Below, piece after piece: positions 1 to 7,152 of a stretch of 51,767 bases of DNA (the first letter of the stretch is position 1; the number at the start of each line of letters is the position of its first letter). The stretch lies in the NCBI RefSeq assembly GCF_000498575.2, contig NZ_AWSQ01000002.1, forward strand, positions 956,210 through 1,007,976, in the 5' to 3' direction. The notes below the pieces were generated by a model. The model did not search any database, was not told the origin of the DNA, and saw only the letters and a list, made by a program, of their open reading frames with translations. The translations under genes and the position numbers were made by a program. This stretch comes from Pseudomonas taeanensis MS-3. GTDB lineage: Bacteria; Pseudomonadota; Gammaproteobacteria; Pseudomonadales; Pseudomonadaceae.

Positions 1-1
1 C

Positions 2-382
2 TCGATATTAGGGAGTATTGGGAACGATACGCTGAGTGGGTTGACAGGGAATGATCGTCTTGATGGTGGGTTAGGTAACGATCTGCTAATTGGAGGCGCT
101 GGCAACGACACCTTAATCGGTGGCCTTGGCAACGATACCTTCATGTTCGGCGTTGGCTTCGGCAATGACCGGATCATGGACTTCGACCCCAACCCGGTCG
201 GTGGCCAGGATTTGCTCAATATCTCCGCACTGGGGGTGACTGCGGCGAACTTCGCCGCCAACGTAACTATCGCCGATGTCGGGGCGGATACTTTGGTGTC
301 GGTCGGTGGAGGTTCCATCCGTCTGGTGGGTATCAACGATACGACCACCATCACCCAAACAGACTTTATCCTGGCAGTGTAA
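2..382 (+). CDS. RTX calcium-binding protein, C-terminal part (5' end outside the window)
   Basis: The reading frame is open from base 2 to the stop at 380-382, so only the last 126 residues are present. The first part is a run of RTX nonapeptides of the GGxGxDxLx type, including [27 protein letters not shown] and GNDTLIGGL, which in this family bind calcium in a beta-roll outside the cell. After the repeats comes a block of about 75 residues ending in DFILAV. A short hydrophobic C-terminus is usual for the uncleaved secretion signal of type I (ABC-MFP-TolC) substrates. The N-terminal effector or adhesin domain is not visible, so the activity cannot be named. A strong terminator follows at 417-460, so this gene is a transcription unit separate from the O-antigen genes. 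Confidence 0.88.
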   Translation, partial: SILGSIGNDTLSGLTGNDRLDGGLGNDLLIGGAGNDTLIGGLGNDTFMFGVGFGNDRIMDFDPNPVGGQDLLNISALGVTAANFAANVTIADVGADTLVSVGGGSIRLVGINDTTTITQTDFILAV

Positions 383-416
383 GGAGGCTGCCAACAAAAC
401 AGAATGAGATATCAAT

Positions 417-460
417 AATTGCGCTATGGGGCGGCTTGCCGCCCCATAGCGCAATTTTAT
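417..460 (+). terminator. Rho-independent terminator after the RTX gene
   Basis: A perfect 19-bp inverted repeat has arms at 417-435 and 438-456 separated by TT. The GC-rich core GGGGCGGC pairs with GCCGCCCC, and TTTTAT follows. It lies 35 bases after the RTX stop. The AT-rich outer arms make it potentially bidirectional. Confidence 0.88.
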
Positions 461-609
461 TTCTTGACCGTGCAGCTCATGTAGGTATCGACTTGCCGGC
501 AAACCACAGCGACAGTCTGGGCGAACGTATCGCCAGGCAGAAGCCGTTCTCGAAAATGTTCCCGACATTTTTACTACCTCCCCCATCTATGGGGTCGCTA
601 CTGCTTGCT

Positions 610-652
610 GCATTTCCCACACCCATGTTGGTCACTAGCTGGCTCCTACAAA
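610..652 (-). repeat. Local repeat copy 1 (GTGGGAAATGC family, REP-like)
   Basis: Read on the - strand this is TGTAGGAGCCAGCTAGTGAC followed by a CAACATGGGTGTGGGAAATGC tail. Related copies lie at 2311-2337 (- strand) and 6148-6190 (+ strand). The 461-923 spacer shows no convincing gene. The 118-codon frame at 436-792 starts inside the terminator and crosses this repeat. Confidence 0.6.
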
Positions 653-923
653 TCCATCACACCCTACCTGCCCATGCTGTCGAGGCAATAGTTGCAGGGA
701 GCACGAGTAAGCTGCCAGTGGCTTTGTATAAAAAGGAGGGGGATGGTTGGTTAGGCGCGGTAGAATTAACCCTGGATTCCTTCCGGCGGTGAACAAATTT
801 GCCAGGTGATTGTCACACCCAGCTGGGTACAAGGGATGCACCTGCTACTACCTGTACAAGATGGGCAGAGCGTCCAAGGAAGGGGTTTAAAAGTGATCGC
901 ATGTCATGCGATAGACCTCTGTT

Positions 924-2216
924 TTGACGGACCCTAACCGACCTATGCGTGATCAACCACAGCAACCCACCTATAACGACGATGAAATCGATCTGGTCGA
1001 GCTACTCCAATCATTGTTCAGGCAAAAATATCTGATTTTAGCCGTCGCCTGCCTGATCACCTTGGGGGCGGCTGCCTATGCCTTCCTGGCCACGCCGCAC
1101 TATAAGGTGCAGAGCGTGCTGCGTCCGGTGGATCGGGGCAGCCTCGATGAGCTGAACGGAACTGGTGTCTACGAGCTGACCCCGGGCGAGGCGTTGAGTC
1201 GCGCGGGGGCAGGGCTGTCCTCCTATGAGAACCGCCTTGCCTTTTTTCGTGACAATCAGGCGCTTTTTGGCGGATTGGTCACGCCGGGCCGTTCGTTGGA
1301 GCAGGCCTTTGAAGAGTTCAATCGTGCTGCGTTCACCATGCTGCAAGTCGATCCGAAGAAGCCGAACAGCTTGAGCGAGTTCGTCGGTATATCGCTGACT
1401 TACCCTCGGGGTGTGGAGGGTGTGGCAGTGGTCAACGACTTGGTTACCTACGTGCTGGAGGCTGAGCGGGAGCGAATTGCCTCCGATCTGAAAGTATTAA
1501 TAGCCAATCGCTTGTTCAGCCTAGAGCAAAAAGTCGAAGCAGCGCGGGCCAGCTACGAGGCGAGCAAAGAGGCACAAATAGCCGCTCTGCTCGAGGCGGA
1601 TGCTTTGCAGCGAGCCCAGTTGAAGGACGAGTTGCAAGCCTTGCGTGGCGAATTGAAAACGCGTCGAGAGAACCGGATCAAAAGTCTCGATGAAGCCATT
1701 CAGATAGCCGAATCACTTGGCATCGAGAAGCCCACCACCCCTTCGGCCATGGCTGATGCGCAGCGCCAGGGTCAGGTCGTGCGCACCGAAGTCAATAGCC
1801 GAGAGATTCCGCTCTACTTCATGGGCAGCGAAGCCTTGAAGGCCGAGCGCGAAGCTTTAAGCGCACGCCGTTCGGACGATTTCAGCGAACCACGGATTGC
1901 TGAGATCGAGACGGAGCTGGAGTTGCTCGGTAATAATCGGCAAGTGGAAATCCTCGAGAAGCGCCAGAATGAAGACCTCTACCTAAAGGATCTGGCGGAA
2001 TGGCGCCAAGAAGCGGCTCAACTCAAAGGAATCAAGTTCGATACCAGCGGATTAAAGCTGGTTCGGCTAGACCAGCCAGCACTCGCACCACTCGCACCAA
2101 TCAAACCGAAGAAAGCGCTTGTCATCGGCCTGGGCGGAGTCGCCGGCCTGATGCTTGGCGTCTTCGTAGCGTTGTTGCGCAACCTGATGCGACCCAGGCA
2201 AGCCGAAGAATCGTAG
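924..2216 (+). CDS. wzz: Wzz-family O-antigen chain-length regulator, copy 1
   Basis: This is an inner-membrane polysaccharide co-polymerase that sets modal O-antigen length together with Wzy. The layout is typical: a short cytoplasmic N-terminus (DEIDLVELLQSLFRQK), a first membrane helix around residues 38-57, a long periplasmic coiled-coil region rich in Glu, Lys and Arg, then the PIKPKKA motif before a second helix (ALVIGLGGVAGLMLGVFVAL) and a short basic tail. At 430 residues it is longer than enterobacterial Wzz (about 325) and nearer the Pseudomonas form. The start is uncertain: TTG 924 has no clear ribosome site and ATG 945 is possible. A second, clearly paralogous gene follows at 3078. 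The final bases of this gene recur in degraded form at 2702-2785. Confidence 0.92.
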   Translation: MTDPNRPMRDQPQQPTYNDDEIDLVELLQSLFRQKYLILAVACLITLGAAAYAFLATPHYKVQSVLRPVDRGSLDELNGTGVYELTPGEALSRAGAGLSSYENRLAFFRDNQALFGGLVTPGRSLEQAFEEFNRAAFTMLQVDPKKPNSLSEFVGISLTYPRGVEGVAVVNDLVTYVLEAERERIASDLKVLIANRLFSLEQKVEAARASYEASKEAQIAALLEADALQRAQLKDELQALRGELKTRRENRIKSLDEAIQIAESLGIEKPTTPSAMADAQRQGQVVRTEVNSREIPLYFMGSEALKAEREALSARRSDDFSEPRIAEIETELELLGNNRQVEILEKRQNEDLYLKDLAEWRQEAAQLKGIKFDTSGLKLVRLDQPALAPLAPIKPKKALVIGLGGVAGLMLGVFVALLRNLMRPRQAEES

Positions 2217-2310
2217 GGTGTACTCGCGCAGCAGCACGCCATTGACTCCCCACTTTCACGGGTCGCGTGACCTTATGTAGGAGGGCCGCGCCTGTTTCCG
2301 ACGGGCTAGC

Positions 2311-2337
2311 GGCATTTCCCACATCCATGTGGGGCAC
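2311..2337 (-). repeat. Local repeat copy 2 (GTGGGAAATGC family)
   Basis: The + strand GGCATTTCCCACATCCATGT followed by GGGGCAC contains the palindrome CCCACATCCATGTGGG. On the - strand it matches the ATGGGTGTGGGAAATGC core of the copy at 610-652 and the CGGATGTGGGAAATGC core at 6148-6190. Confidence 0.55.
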
Positions 2338-2603
2338 GCGACCCGCGGCGATGGCGGACAACGTCCGCCTCAAAGCCAAAGCATCGCGACTGGGCGGCCC
2401 TCGTACAAGAGCGGCAGCCACCGCATTTGATCGTTCCCACGCTCCGAGTGGGTATGCCGCCCGGGACGCTGCGCGTCCCGACACACAACGTAGAGTGTCC
2501 TGGCCATGGTTACCACGCAGAACGCGGGGACCATCGAAAAATTCAACCGTGTAGCAAGCGGGAGTGCAGCAACATCGTAGCCGTACCAGCATGCCTTCCC
2601 TGT

Positions 2604-2631
2604 GGGAGCAGGCTTGTCTGCGAAAGCGATC
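2604..2631 (+). repeat. REP-like element between the wzz copies
   Basis: TGTGGGAGCAGGCTTGTCTG followed by CGAAAGC matches the common Pseudomonas REP class (TGTGGGAGC-RGGCTTG-CGAAAGC). It lies in the 860-bp spacer between the two wzz genes. All open frames across this spacer run through repeats and show no protein family. Confidence 0.6.
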
Positions 2632-2701
2632 TGGTAGGCACCGCCGATAGTATTGGACCTTACCTGTCGGTCGATGCTGTTCCCGGGGCAACGCTTTTGA
2701 C

Positions 2702-2785
2702 CTGGGAGGATTACAAGCTGAGCTGGAGGACTTGTTCGGAGTCTTCGCAGCATTTCTGCGCCCCAAGCAAACCGAAAAATCGTAG
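2702..2785 (+). pseudogene. Relic of a wzz 3' end
   Basis: The frame that stops at TAG 2783-2785 reads GVFAAFLRPKQTEKS. The end of wzz copy 1 reads GVFVALLRNLMRPRQAEES. The DNA agrees closely too: GCCCCAAGCAAACCGAAAAA then TCGTAGGGCGTACT here, against GACCCAGGCAAGCCGAAGAA then TCGTAGGGTGTACT at the end of copy 1. Similarity continues past both stop codons into the following repeat. No wzz-like coding sequence is recognisable upstream of about 2700, so this looks like the stump of a third copy or a recombination scar. The match is short, hence moderate confidence. Confidence 0.5.
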
Positions 2786-2813
2786 GGCGTACTGCTTCGC
2801 GAGTACGCCCTAC
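2782..2813 (+). repeat. Hairpin repeat after the wzz relic
   Basis: GTAGGGCGTACT (2782-2793) and AGTACGCCCTAC (2802-2813) form a perfect 12-bp stem with an 8-base loop. A half-related sequence, GTAGGGTGTACTCGCG, follows the stop of wzz copy 1. No T-run follows, so a REP-like hairpin is more likely than an intrinsic terminator. Confidence 0.6.
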
Positions 2814-3077
2814 AGCCAAAGCCTCAGGGCGAGGTGACTATGATCTGCATCACAAAGTTCCCGTCCGTCTGTCAGTAACTCCAAATTGTTTGTCAAGACT
2901 TGTAATGTCGTACAGCGCAGGCACAATGCCGCGGAATCGCTGTCAGTGGCATGGGCGCAAGCCCTTCAAACCGTGTGCTCCTGCGCGAGTACCGGCTGAA
3001 TCGGACAACAACAGACCTCCAAGGATCGTTGTCCCCCCCAGTGAGCGAATCAGTGACGCCCTTTTTGAAGATGGATC

Positions 3078-4373
3078 TTGACCGTGAATGCGATCTCCTC
3101 CCCGATACAACAAACCCCCAGTGATGAAATCGACCTGATCGCGTTATTTCACTCGCTCTGGGAACAGAAGCTACTGATAGCCTTAGTAACCATGCTGGTC
3201 GGCATGATGGCGGCGGCCTACGCCTTTCTGGCAACCCCTGAATACCAAGTGCAAAGCATACTGCGCCCGGCGGCGATCAAAGACCTCGATGCCTTGAATC
3301 GCACCGGTGTTTATGAGTTGACGCCCGCGCAAGCCATGCAGCGCGTCGGGGCTGTCCTGGAGTCTTATGGCAGCCGTCTGGAGTTTTTTCGTGCTAACCA
3401 GAGCCTGTTTGAGGCCTTGCGTCAACCCAACCGTAGCCTTGAGCAAACCTTCGAAAGCTTCAACCAGGAAGCTTTCAAGATGCTCCAGCCCGACCCGAAG
3501 AAAACCGACAGCCTGGGCGCCTATGTGGGTATTCAGTTGACCTATCCCAACAATGTCGATGGCGTTGCCTTCGCCAATGGTTTGGTTGAGTTTGCGCTGC
3601 AGTCGGAGCGCGAGCGGATATCTTCGGATCTGCAAACGCTGATCCAGAACCGCTTGAATCAACTCGAATCGAAAATGGCCGCGGCCCGCGCCAACTACGG
3701 CGCAAGCAAGGAAGCCAAGATTGCCACGTTGCTCGAAGCCGATAGCCTCAAGCGTGCCGAGTTGCAAGACGAGCTTAAAGCCTTGCGTCAGCAGCTGAAG
3801 ACCCGCCGCGACAACCGCATCACCCAACTGGATGAAGCGATCCGCATCGCCAAGGCGCTGAACATCAGCAAACCCACCACGCCTTCCGCACTAGGGGAGG
3901 GTGAGCGGGTGGCGCAAGGTAGCGTGATCCGCACCGAGGTCAATAACCAGCAGATACCGCTCTACTTCATGGGCAGCGAAGCATTGGAAGCTGAGCGAAA
4001 TGCACTGCTGCAACGCCGCTCCGACGACTTCACCGAACCGCGCATCGCGCAGATCGCCAAGGAACTACAACTGCTGACGCACAATCGGCAGATCGAAGTG
4101 CTCAACCAGCGTGAAAACGAAGACCTGTTCCTCAAGGACCTAGCCATCTGGCGTGAGGAGGCCGCACGTTTGCGCAACCTCAGTTTCGACGTAGCCGATC
4201 TCAAACTGGCGTCTATCGACCAGGTCGCCGTGGACCCTCTGCGCCCGATCAAACCCAAGAAGGCGCTGATCCTGGCATTGGGCCTAGTGCTCGGCGGTAT
4301 GCTGGGTCTGTTTATAGCCCTGCTGCGTAATCTGTTGCGCCGTAACTCCCGCGCAAATAATCTGGCTATTTAA
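3078..4373 (+). CDS. wzz: Wzz-family O-antigen chain-length regulator, copy 2
   Basis: This second polysaccharide co-polymerase has 431 residues and aligns along its whole length with copy 1 (DEIDLIALFHSLWEQK, then a TM1 ending AYAFLATPEYQVQSILRP, the GSEALEAER block, PIKPKKALI before TM2). It is clearly diverged between blocks, so the duplication is not recent. The start taken is TTG 3078, preceded by GAAGATGGA; GTG 3084 is an alternative. Two Wzz proteins in one cell usually produce two modal chain lengths; having both in tandem beside the locus suggests that here, but it is inferred. The metallo-beta-lactamase gene follows. Confidence 0.92.
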   Translation: MTVNAISSPIQQTPSDEIDLIALFHSLWEQKLLIALVTMLVGMMAAAYAFLATPEYQVQSILRPAAIKDLDALNRTGVYELTPAQAMQRVGAVLESYGSRLEFFRANQSLFEALRQPNRSLEQTFESFNQEAFKMLQPDPKKTDSLGAYVGIQLTYPNNVDGVAFANGLVEFALQSERERISSDLQTLIQNRLNQLESKMAAARANYGASKEAKIATLLEADSLKRAELQDELKALRQQLKTRRDNRITQLDEAIRIAKALNISKPTTPSALGEGERVAQGSVIRTEVNNQQIPLYFMGSEALEAERNALLQRRSDDFTEPRIAQIAKELQLLTHNRQIEVLNQRENEDLFLKDLAIWREEAARLRNLSFDVADLKLASIDQVAVDPLRPIKPKKALILALGLVLGGMLGLFIALLRNLLRRNSRANNLAI

Positions 4374-4592
4374 GCCGGGTGCCCTGCTAGGTTTTTTGTG
4401 GAAAATTTCTTCCGCAAAGTTATTGACCGAGCATCTGCGATCGTTGGGTGCGTGCATCGCGCCCAACACGGGTTCATGAAGCGAACAAGTTTTGCTCGTT
4501 ATTTAGGCCGACACTTGGCCACAAGCAATGGACAGCGCCCGGCACGCTCCATCAGGTCGGTCATCGTTAATGGACTAACAGAGATCAATCAA

Positions 4593-6146
4593 GTGGATTA
4601 CCCCGACATCCTGCACCATGGCACCAAAGATGGCGTCACCGGCTCCTGCCACCAGCTTCTGATGGACGCCCAGCACAGTCTTCTGATCGACTGCGGTCTG
4701 TTCCAGGGCGCGGAAACCTCGGCCGAAGGCAAATCCGGCGCCGATCGCCTGGCCATCGAGTTTTCCCTGGATACGATCAAGGCACTGATCGCCACCCACG
4801 TGCATATCGACCATGTCGGGCGCATTCCCTACCTGCTGGCCGCAGGCTTCAAGGGGCCAATCCTGTGCAGCGAACCATCGGCCAAACTGTTGCCCATCGT
4901 ACTGGAGGATGCCTTCAAGCTTGGCTTCAGTCGCGATCAGAAACAAGTCGAGCGCTACATCAAACTGATCGAGCAGCGCATCATCGCTTTGCCCTACAAG
5001 ACCTGGTTCACCCTGCAAGACACTGAGACGTTGATATGCCGCATCCGCTTGCAGCGCGCTGGGCATATCCTCGGCTCGGCCTATGTCGAGATCGATCTGC
5101 ATTACCCCGAGTCCGGCGAGAAGAAACGTATCGTCTTCTCCGGCGATCTGGGGGCACCGCATGCGCCGCTGTTGCCCGCACCCAAGCCACCTTACCGTGC
5201 CGACATCCTGGTAATCGAAAGCACCTACGGCGACCGCCTGCACGAAGATCGGCGCACCCGGCGCAAGCGCCTGGAAGGCGTCATCGAACAAGCCCTGGCC
5301 AATAACGGAACCGTGCTGATCCCCGCCTTCAGCATCGGTCGCACCCAGGAACTGCTCTACGAACTGGAAGACATCATCCACAGCAAAAAACTCGATGCCA
5401 CTCGGAATCCCCCTCTCCCCTCTGGGGAGACGACTGCATGGAGGCAGGAGGTAGGGCGAAGCAGGATGCCCGAGCCGAGGGCCGGGGTGAGGGGTAAAAC
5501 TGGCAGCGACAGCAAAACCGGAACCAACTGGCCACAACTCCCGGTCATCCTCGACTCGCCCCTAGCCAGTCGTTTCACCCGGGTCTACCGCGAGCTGAAA
5601 CCCTTCTGGGACAACGAAGCGCTGCAGCGCGTAAAGCAGGGGCGTAATCCGCTGGGCTTCGAGCAACTGCTGACCGTCGACAGCCACCAAGCGCACCTGG
5701 CCATGGTGCGCCACCTGACAGCAACCGCTCGTCCGGCCATCGTCATCGCCGGGAACGGCATGTGCAGCAGCGGTCGAATTGTCAATTACCTGAAAGCCAT
5801 GCTCCACGACCCCCGACATGACGTACTCTTCATCGGTTACCAGGCGCAAGGCACGCCTGGCCGAGCCATCCAGATGTATGGAGGATGCGGTGGTTACGTG
5901 GATTTAGACGGAGAGCGCTACACGATTGGCGCAAAAATCAATACCATAGGCGGCTATTCGGCCCATGCAGACCAGAAAGGCCTGCTCGGTTTTGTGACGC
6001 GCATGCGCGACTGGCCCAGCCAGGTATGCATTGTCCATGGCGAAACCAGCGCCAAGCATGAACTCGGCGAGCGCCTCAAGGCACTCTACAGGCAGGCCCA
6101 GCGTAACGTGGAGCTGTTAATTCCGAGTGGAGCTAACGATGCTTGA
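4593..6146 (+). CDS. Metallo-beta-lactamase / beta-CASP RNase-like hydrolase
   Basis: A zinc-dependent MBL-fold protein of the beta-CASP/RMMBL class, whose characterised members are RNA endo/exonucleases. Visible are the signature HVHIDH (residues 69-74), the D/H-rich core (GDLGAPHAPL, VIESTYGD), the beta-CASP block with GMCSSGRIVNYLK, and the C-terminal GGYSAHAD and VHGE motifs with metal-ligand histidines. GTG 4593 is chosen because the conserved family N-terminus (DYPDILHHGTKDGVTGSCH) begins there; the frame is open from GTG 4398, but the extra 65 residues look unlike the family. About 30 extra residues (roughly 270-305) break the beta-CASP domain where a palindromic repeat has entered in frame. 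The natural RNA substrate is unknown. The gene sits between wzz and the rfaH relic with no evident link to O-antigen chemistry. Confidence 0.85.
   Translation: MDYPDILHHGTKDGVTGSCHQLLMDAQHSLLIDCGLFQGAETSAEGKSGADRLAIEFSLDTIKALIATHVHIDHVGRIPYLLAAGFKGPILCSEPSAKLLPIVLEDAFKLGFSRDQKQVERYIKLIEQRIIALPYKTWFTLQDTETLICRIRLQRAGHILGSAYVEIDLHYPESGEKKRIVFSGDLGAPHAPLLPAPKPPYRADILVIESTYGDRLHEDRRTRRKRLEGVIEQALANNGTVLIPAFSIGRTQELLYELEDIIHSKKLDATRNPPLPSGETTAWRQEVGRSRMPEPRAGVRGKTGSDSKTGTNWPQLPVILDSPLASRFTRVYRELKPFWDNEALQRVKQGRNPLGFEQLLTVDSHQAHLAMVRHLTATARPAIVIAGNGMCSSGRIVNYLKAMLHDPRHDVLFIGYQAQGTPGRAIQMYGGCGGYVDLDGERYTIGAKINTIGGYSAHADQKGLLGFVTRMRDWPSQVCIVHGETSAKHELGERLKALYRQAQRNVELLIPSGANDA
5409..5494 (+). repeat. 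Palindromic element inserted in frame in the MBL gene
   Basis: CCCCCTCTCCCC at 5409-5420 and GGCCGGGGTGAGGGG at 5480-5494 form imperfect inverted ends. Between them are further GC-rich short repeats. The encoded peptide (NPPLPSGETTAWRQEVGRSR and onward) is low-complexity and unlike the flanking beta-CASP sequence, which resumes at LPVILDSPLASRF. The reading frame is kept through the element. Confidence 0.65.
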
Positions 6147-6147
6147 C

Positions 6148-6190
6148 TGTAGGCGCTAGCTTGTGACCCACACGGATGTGGGAAATGCGG
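6148..6190 (+). repeat. Local repeat copy 3 (GTGGGAAATGC family)
   Basis: TGTAGGCGCTAGCTTGTGAC then CCACACGGATGTGGGAAATG closely follows the inverted copy at 610-652. It starts 2 bases after the MBL stop. Confidence 0.6.
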
Positions 6191-6208
6191 TAAGCCGTAA
6201 ACACCCGA

Positions 6209-6236
6209 TTTTGTAGGAGCCAGCTTGCTGGCGATC
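6209..6236 (+). repeat. REP element (GTAGGAGCCAGCTTGCTGGCGA)
   Basis: TTTTGTAGGAGCCAGCTTGC then TGGCGATC is a typical Pseudomonas REP unit with the internal palindrome CCAGCTTGCTGG. A nearly identical unit is at 28519-28543. The rest of 6147-6425 shows no gene. Confidence 0.72.
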
Positions 6237-6425
6237 CAGCAGGCCGCCACATAACCGGTGCCTGATTACACATATAAATGTGGCCTCAGCAGCCAAAAGT
6301 CCTTCCTACCCATCCCGACGGCTGGCTAGGCTGAAACGAATCCTGCACCCGGCCCAATCCAGCCAGCTGCACATAGGAGTGAACTGTCGGTCTGCAGATG
6401 CTGCGCCGATTTGCTTGTTACCCAT

Positions 6426-6929
6426 ATGAATGTAAGCGCTACGAATACCACCAGCATTGCAAGGACGGCCCCGGCCTGGTACCTCTCGCACTGCAAGCCT
6501 CGCCAGGATGAGCGTGCAGAAGAGAACCTGCTACGCCAGGGCTACCCCTGCTGTCGGCCGCAGCGCGGCTGTGAGCGGATCGTGCGTGGCCGTCGGCAAA
6601 TCATCGCCGAATCGCTGTTCCCCGGTTATCCCTTCATTCAGTTGGCAGACGATGCCAACTGTGCTCCCCTGCGCTCGACCCGTGGTGTTAACCGCCTGGT
6701 AGGTTTCGGCGGCATGCCGCTGCGGCTCGACAACAGCTTGATCACGCACCTCCAACATCGCACGACAGCACCCGTTAAACCGGCCCTCGATGCTGGGGAT
6801 AGTGTACGTATTACTGAAGGTTGATTTACCGAGCTGGACGCCATCTTCGTCGCTATAGATGGCGAGCAGCGCGTGCTACTGCTGCCCAACATGCTCAACC
6901 GCCAGCAACAAACAACATGCCGCTGGTGA
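6426..6929 (+). pseudogene. rfaH: RfaH-like antiterminator split by an in-frame TGA
   Basis: RfaH is a NusG paralogue that joins RNA polymerase paused at ops sites and stops Rho from ending long surface-polysaccharide operons. The first 132 codons encode the NGN domain: WYLSHCKPRQDERAEENL, then RIVRGRRQIIAESLFPGYPF, then STRGVNRLVGFGG, ending GDSVRITEG. A TGA at 6822-6824 interrupts the gene. The same frame then continues FTELDAIFVAIDGEQRVLLL, PNMLNRQQQ, which is the expected KOW domain, to a stop at 6927-6929. There is no frameshift; one base change (for example CGA to TGA) would explain it. The start is ATG 6426 (TTG 6411 is also in frame); no good ribosome site is visible. The product may be a KOW-less fragment, a readthrough protein, or non-functional. 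An ops site lies 115 bases downstream. Confidence 0.8.
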
Positions 6930-7019
6930 GCATCGTCAAAAACTGAATAGACCTAGACATACGCCGAGTTCAAGGTACGCCCTGGCAACGCCAGTGAAAT
7001 TTGAAGAGTGTGACGTTCT

Positions 7020-7053
7020 CAGGAAACCAACGGTAAACCCTGGGGCGGTAGCG
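7020..7053 (+). promoter_or_regulatory. JUMPStart / ops element (RfaH recruitment site)
   Basis: GGCGGTAGCG at 7044-7053 is the core of the ops element. It is preceded by GGTAAACCCTGG, which resembles the TGTTAAGCCAGG part of enterobacterial JUMPStart. It lies in the untranslated leader 100 bases before wbpA, where RfaH-controlled operons carry it. No confident -35/-10 pair was picked out upstream. Confidence 0.82.
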
Positions 7054-7152
7054 AGTCTGATCCACTACTGCGCCTGAATATGGCGAAAACATACCCAAGC
7101 TTAAAGAACAGAACAACCCTTCCATCCAAGTTCGAAACACCGGAGTCCTTTG

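Noticed and set aside
436..792. 118-codon + frame between the RTX gene and wzz
   Set aside because: It begins inside the terminator hairpin, crosses a repeat, and shows no protein family or ribosome site.
2122..2837. Several overlapping frames on both strands between the wzz copies (214, 149, 136 codons)
   Set aside because: They are Arg/Pro/Cys-rich translations of GC-rich repeats, contradict each other, and cover the wzz relic.
4374..4400. Terminator after the second wzz gene (T6 at 4392-4397)
   Set aside because: The preceding bases do not form a stable stem.
4398..4592. N-terminal 65-codon extension of the MBL protein
   Set aside because: It precedes the conserved family start, has composition unlike the rest, and GTG 4593 fits the known N-terminus. 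It stays possible but unsupported.
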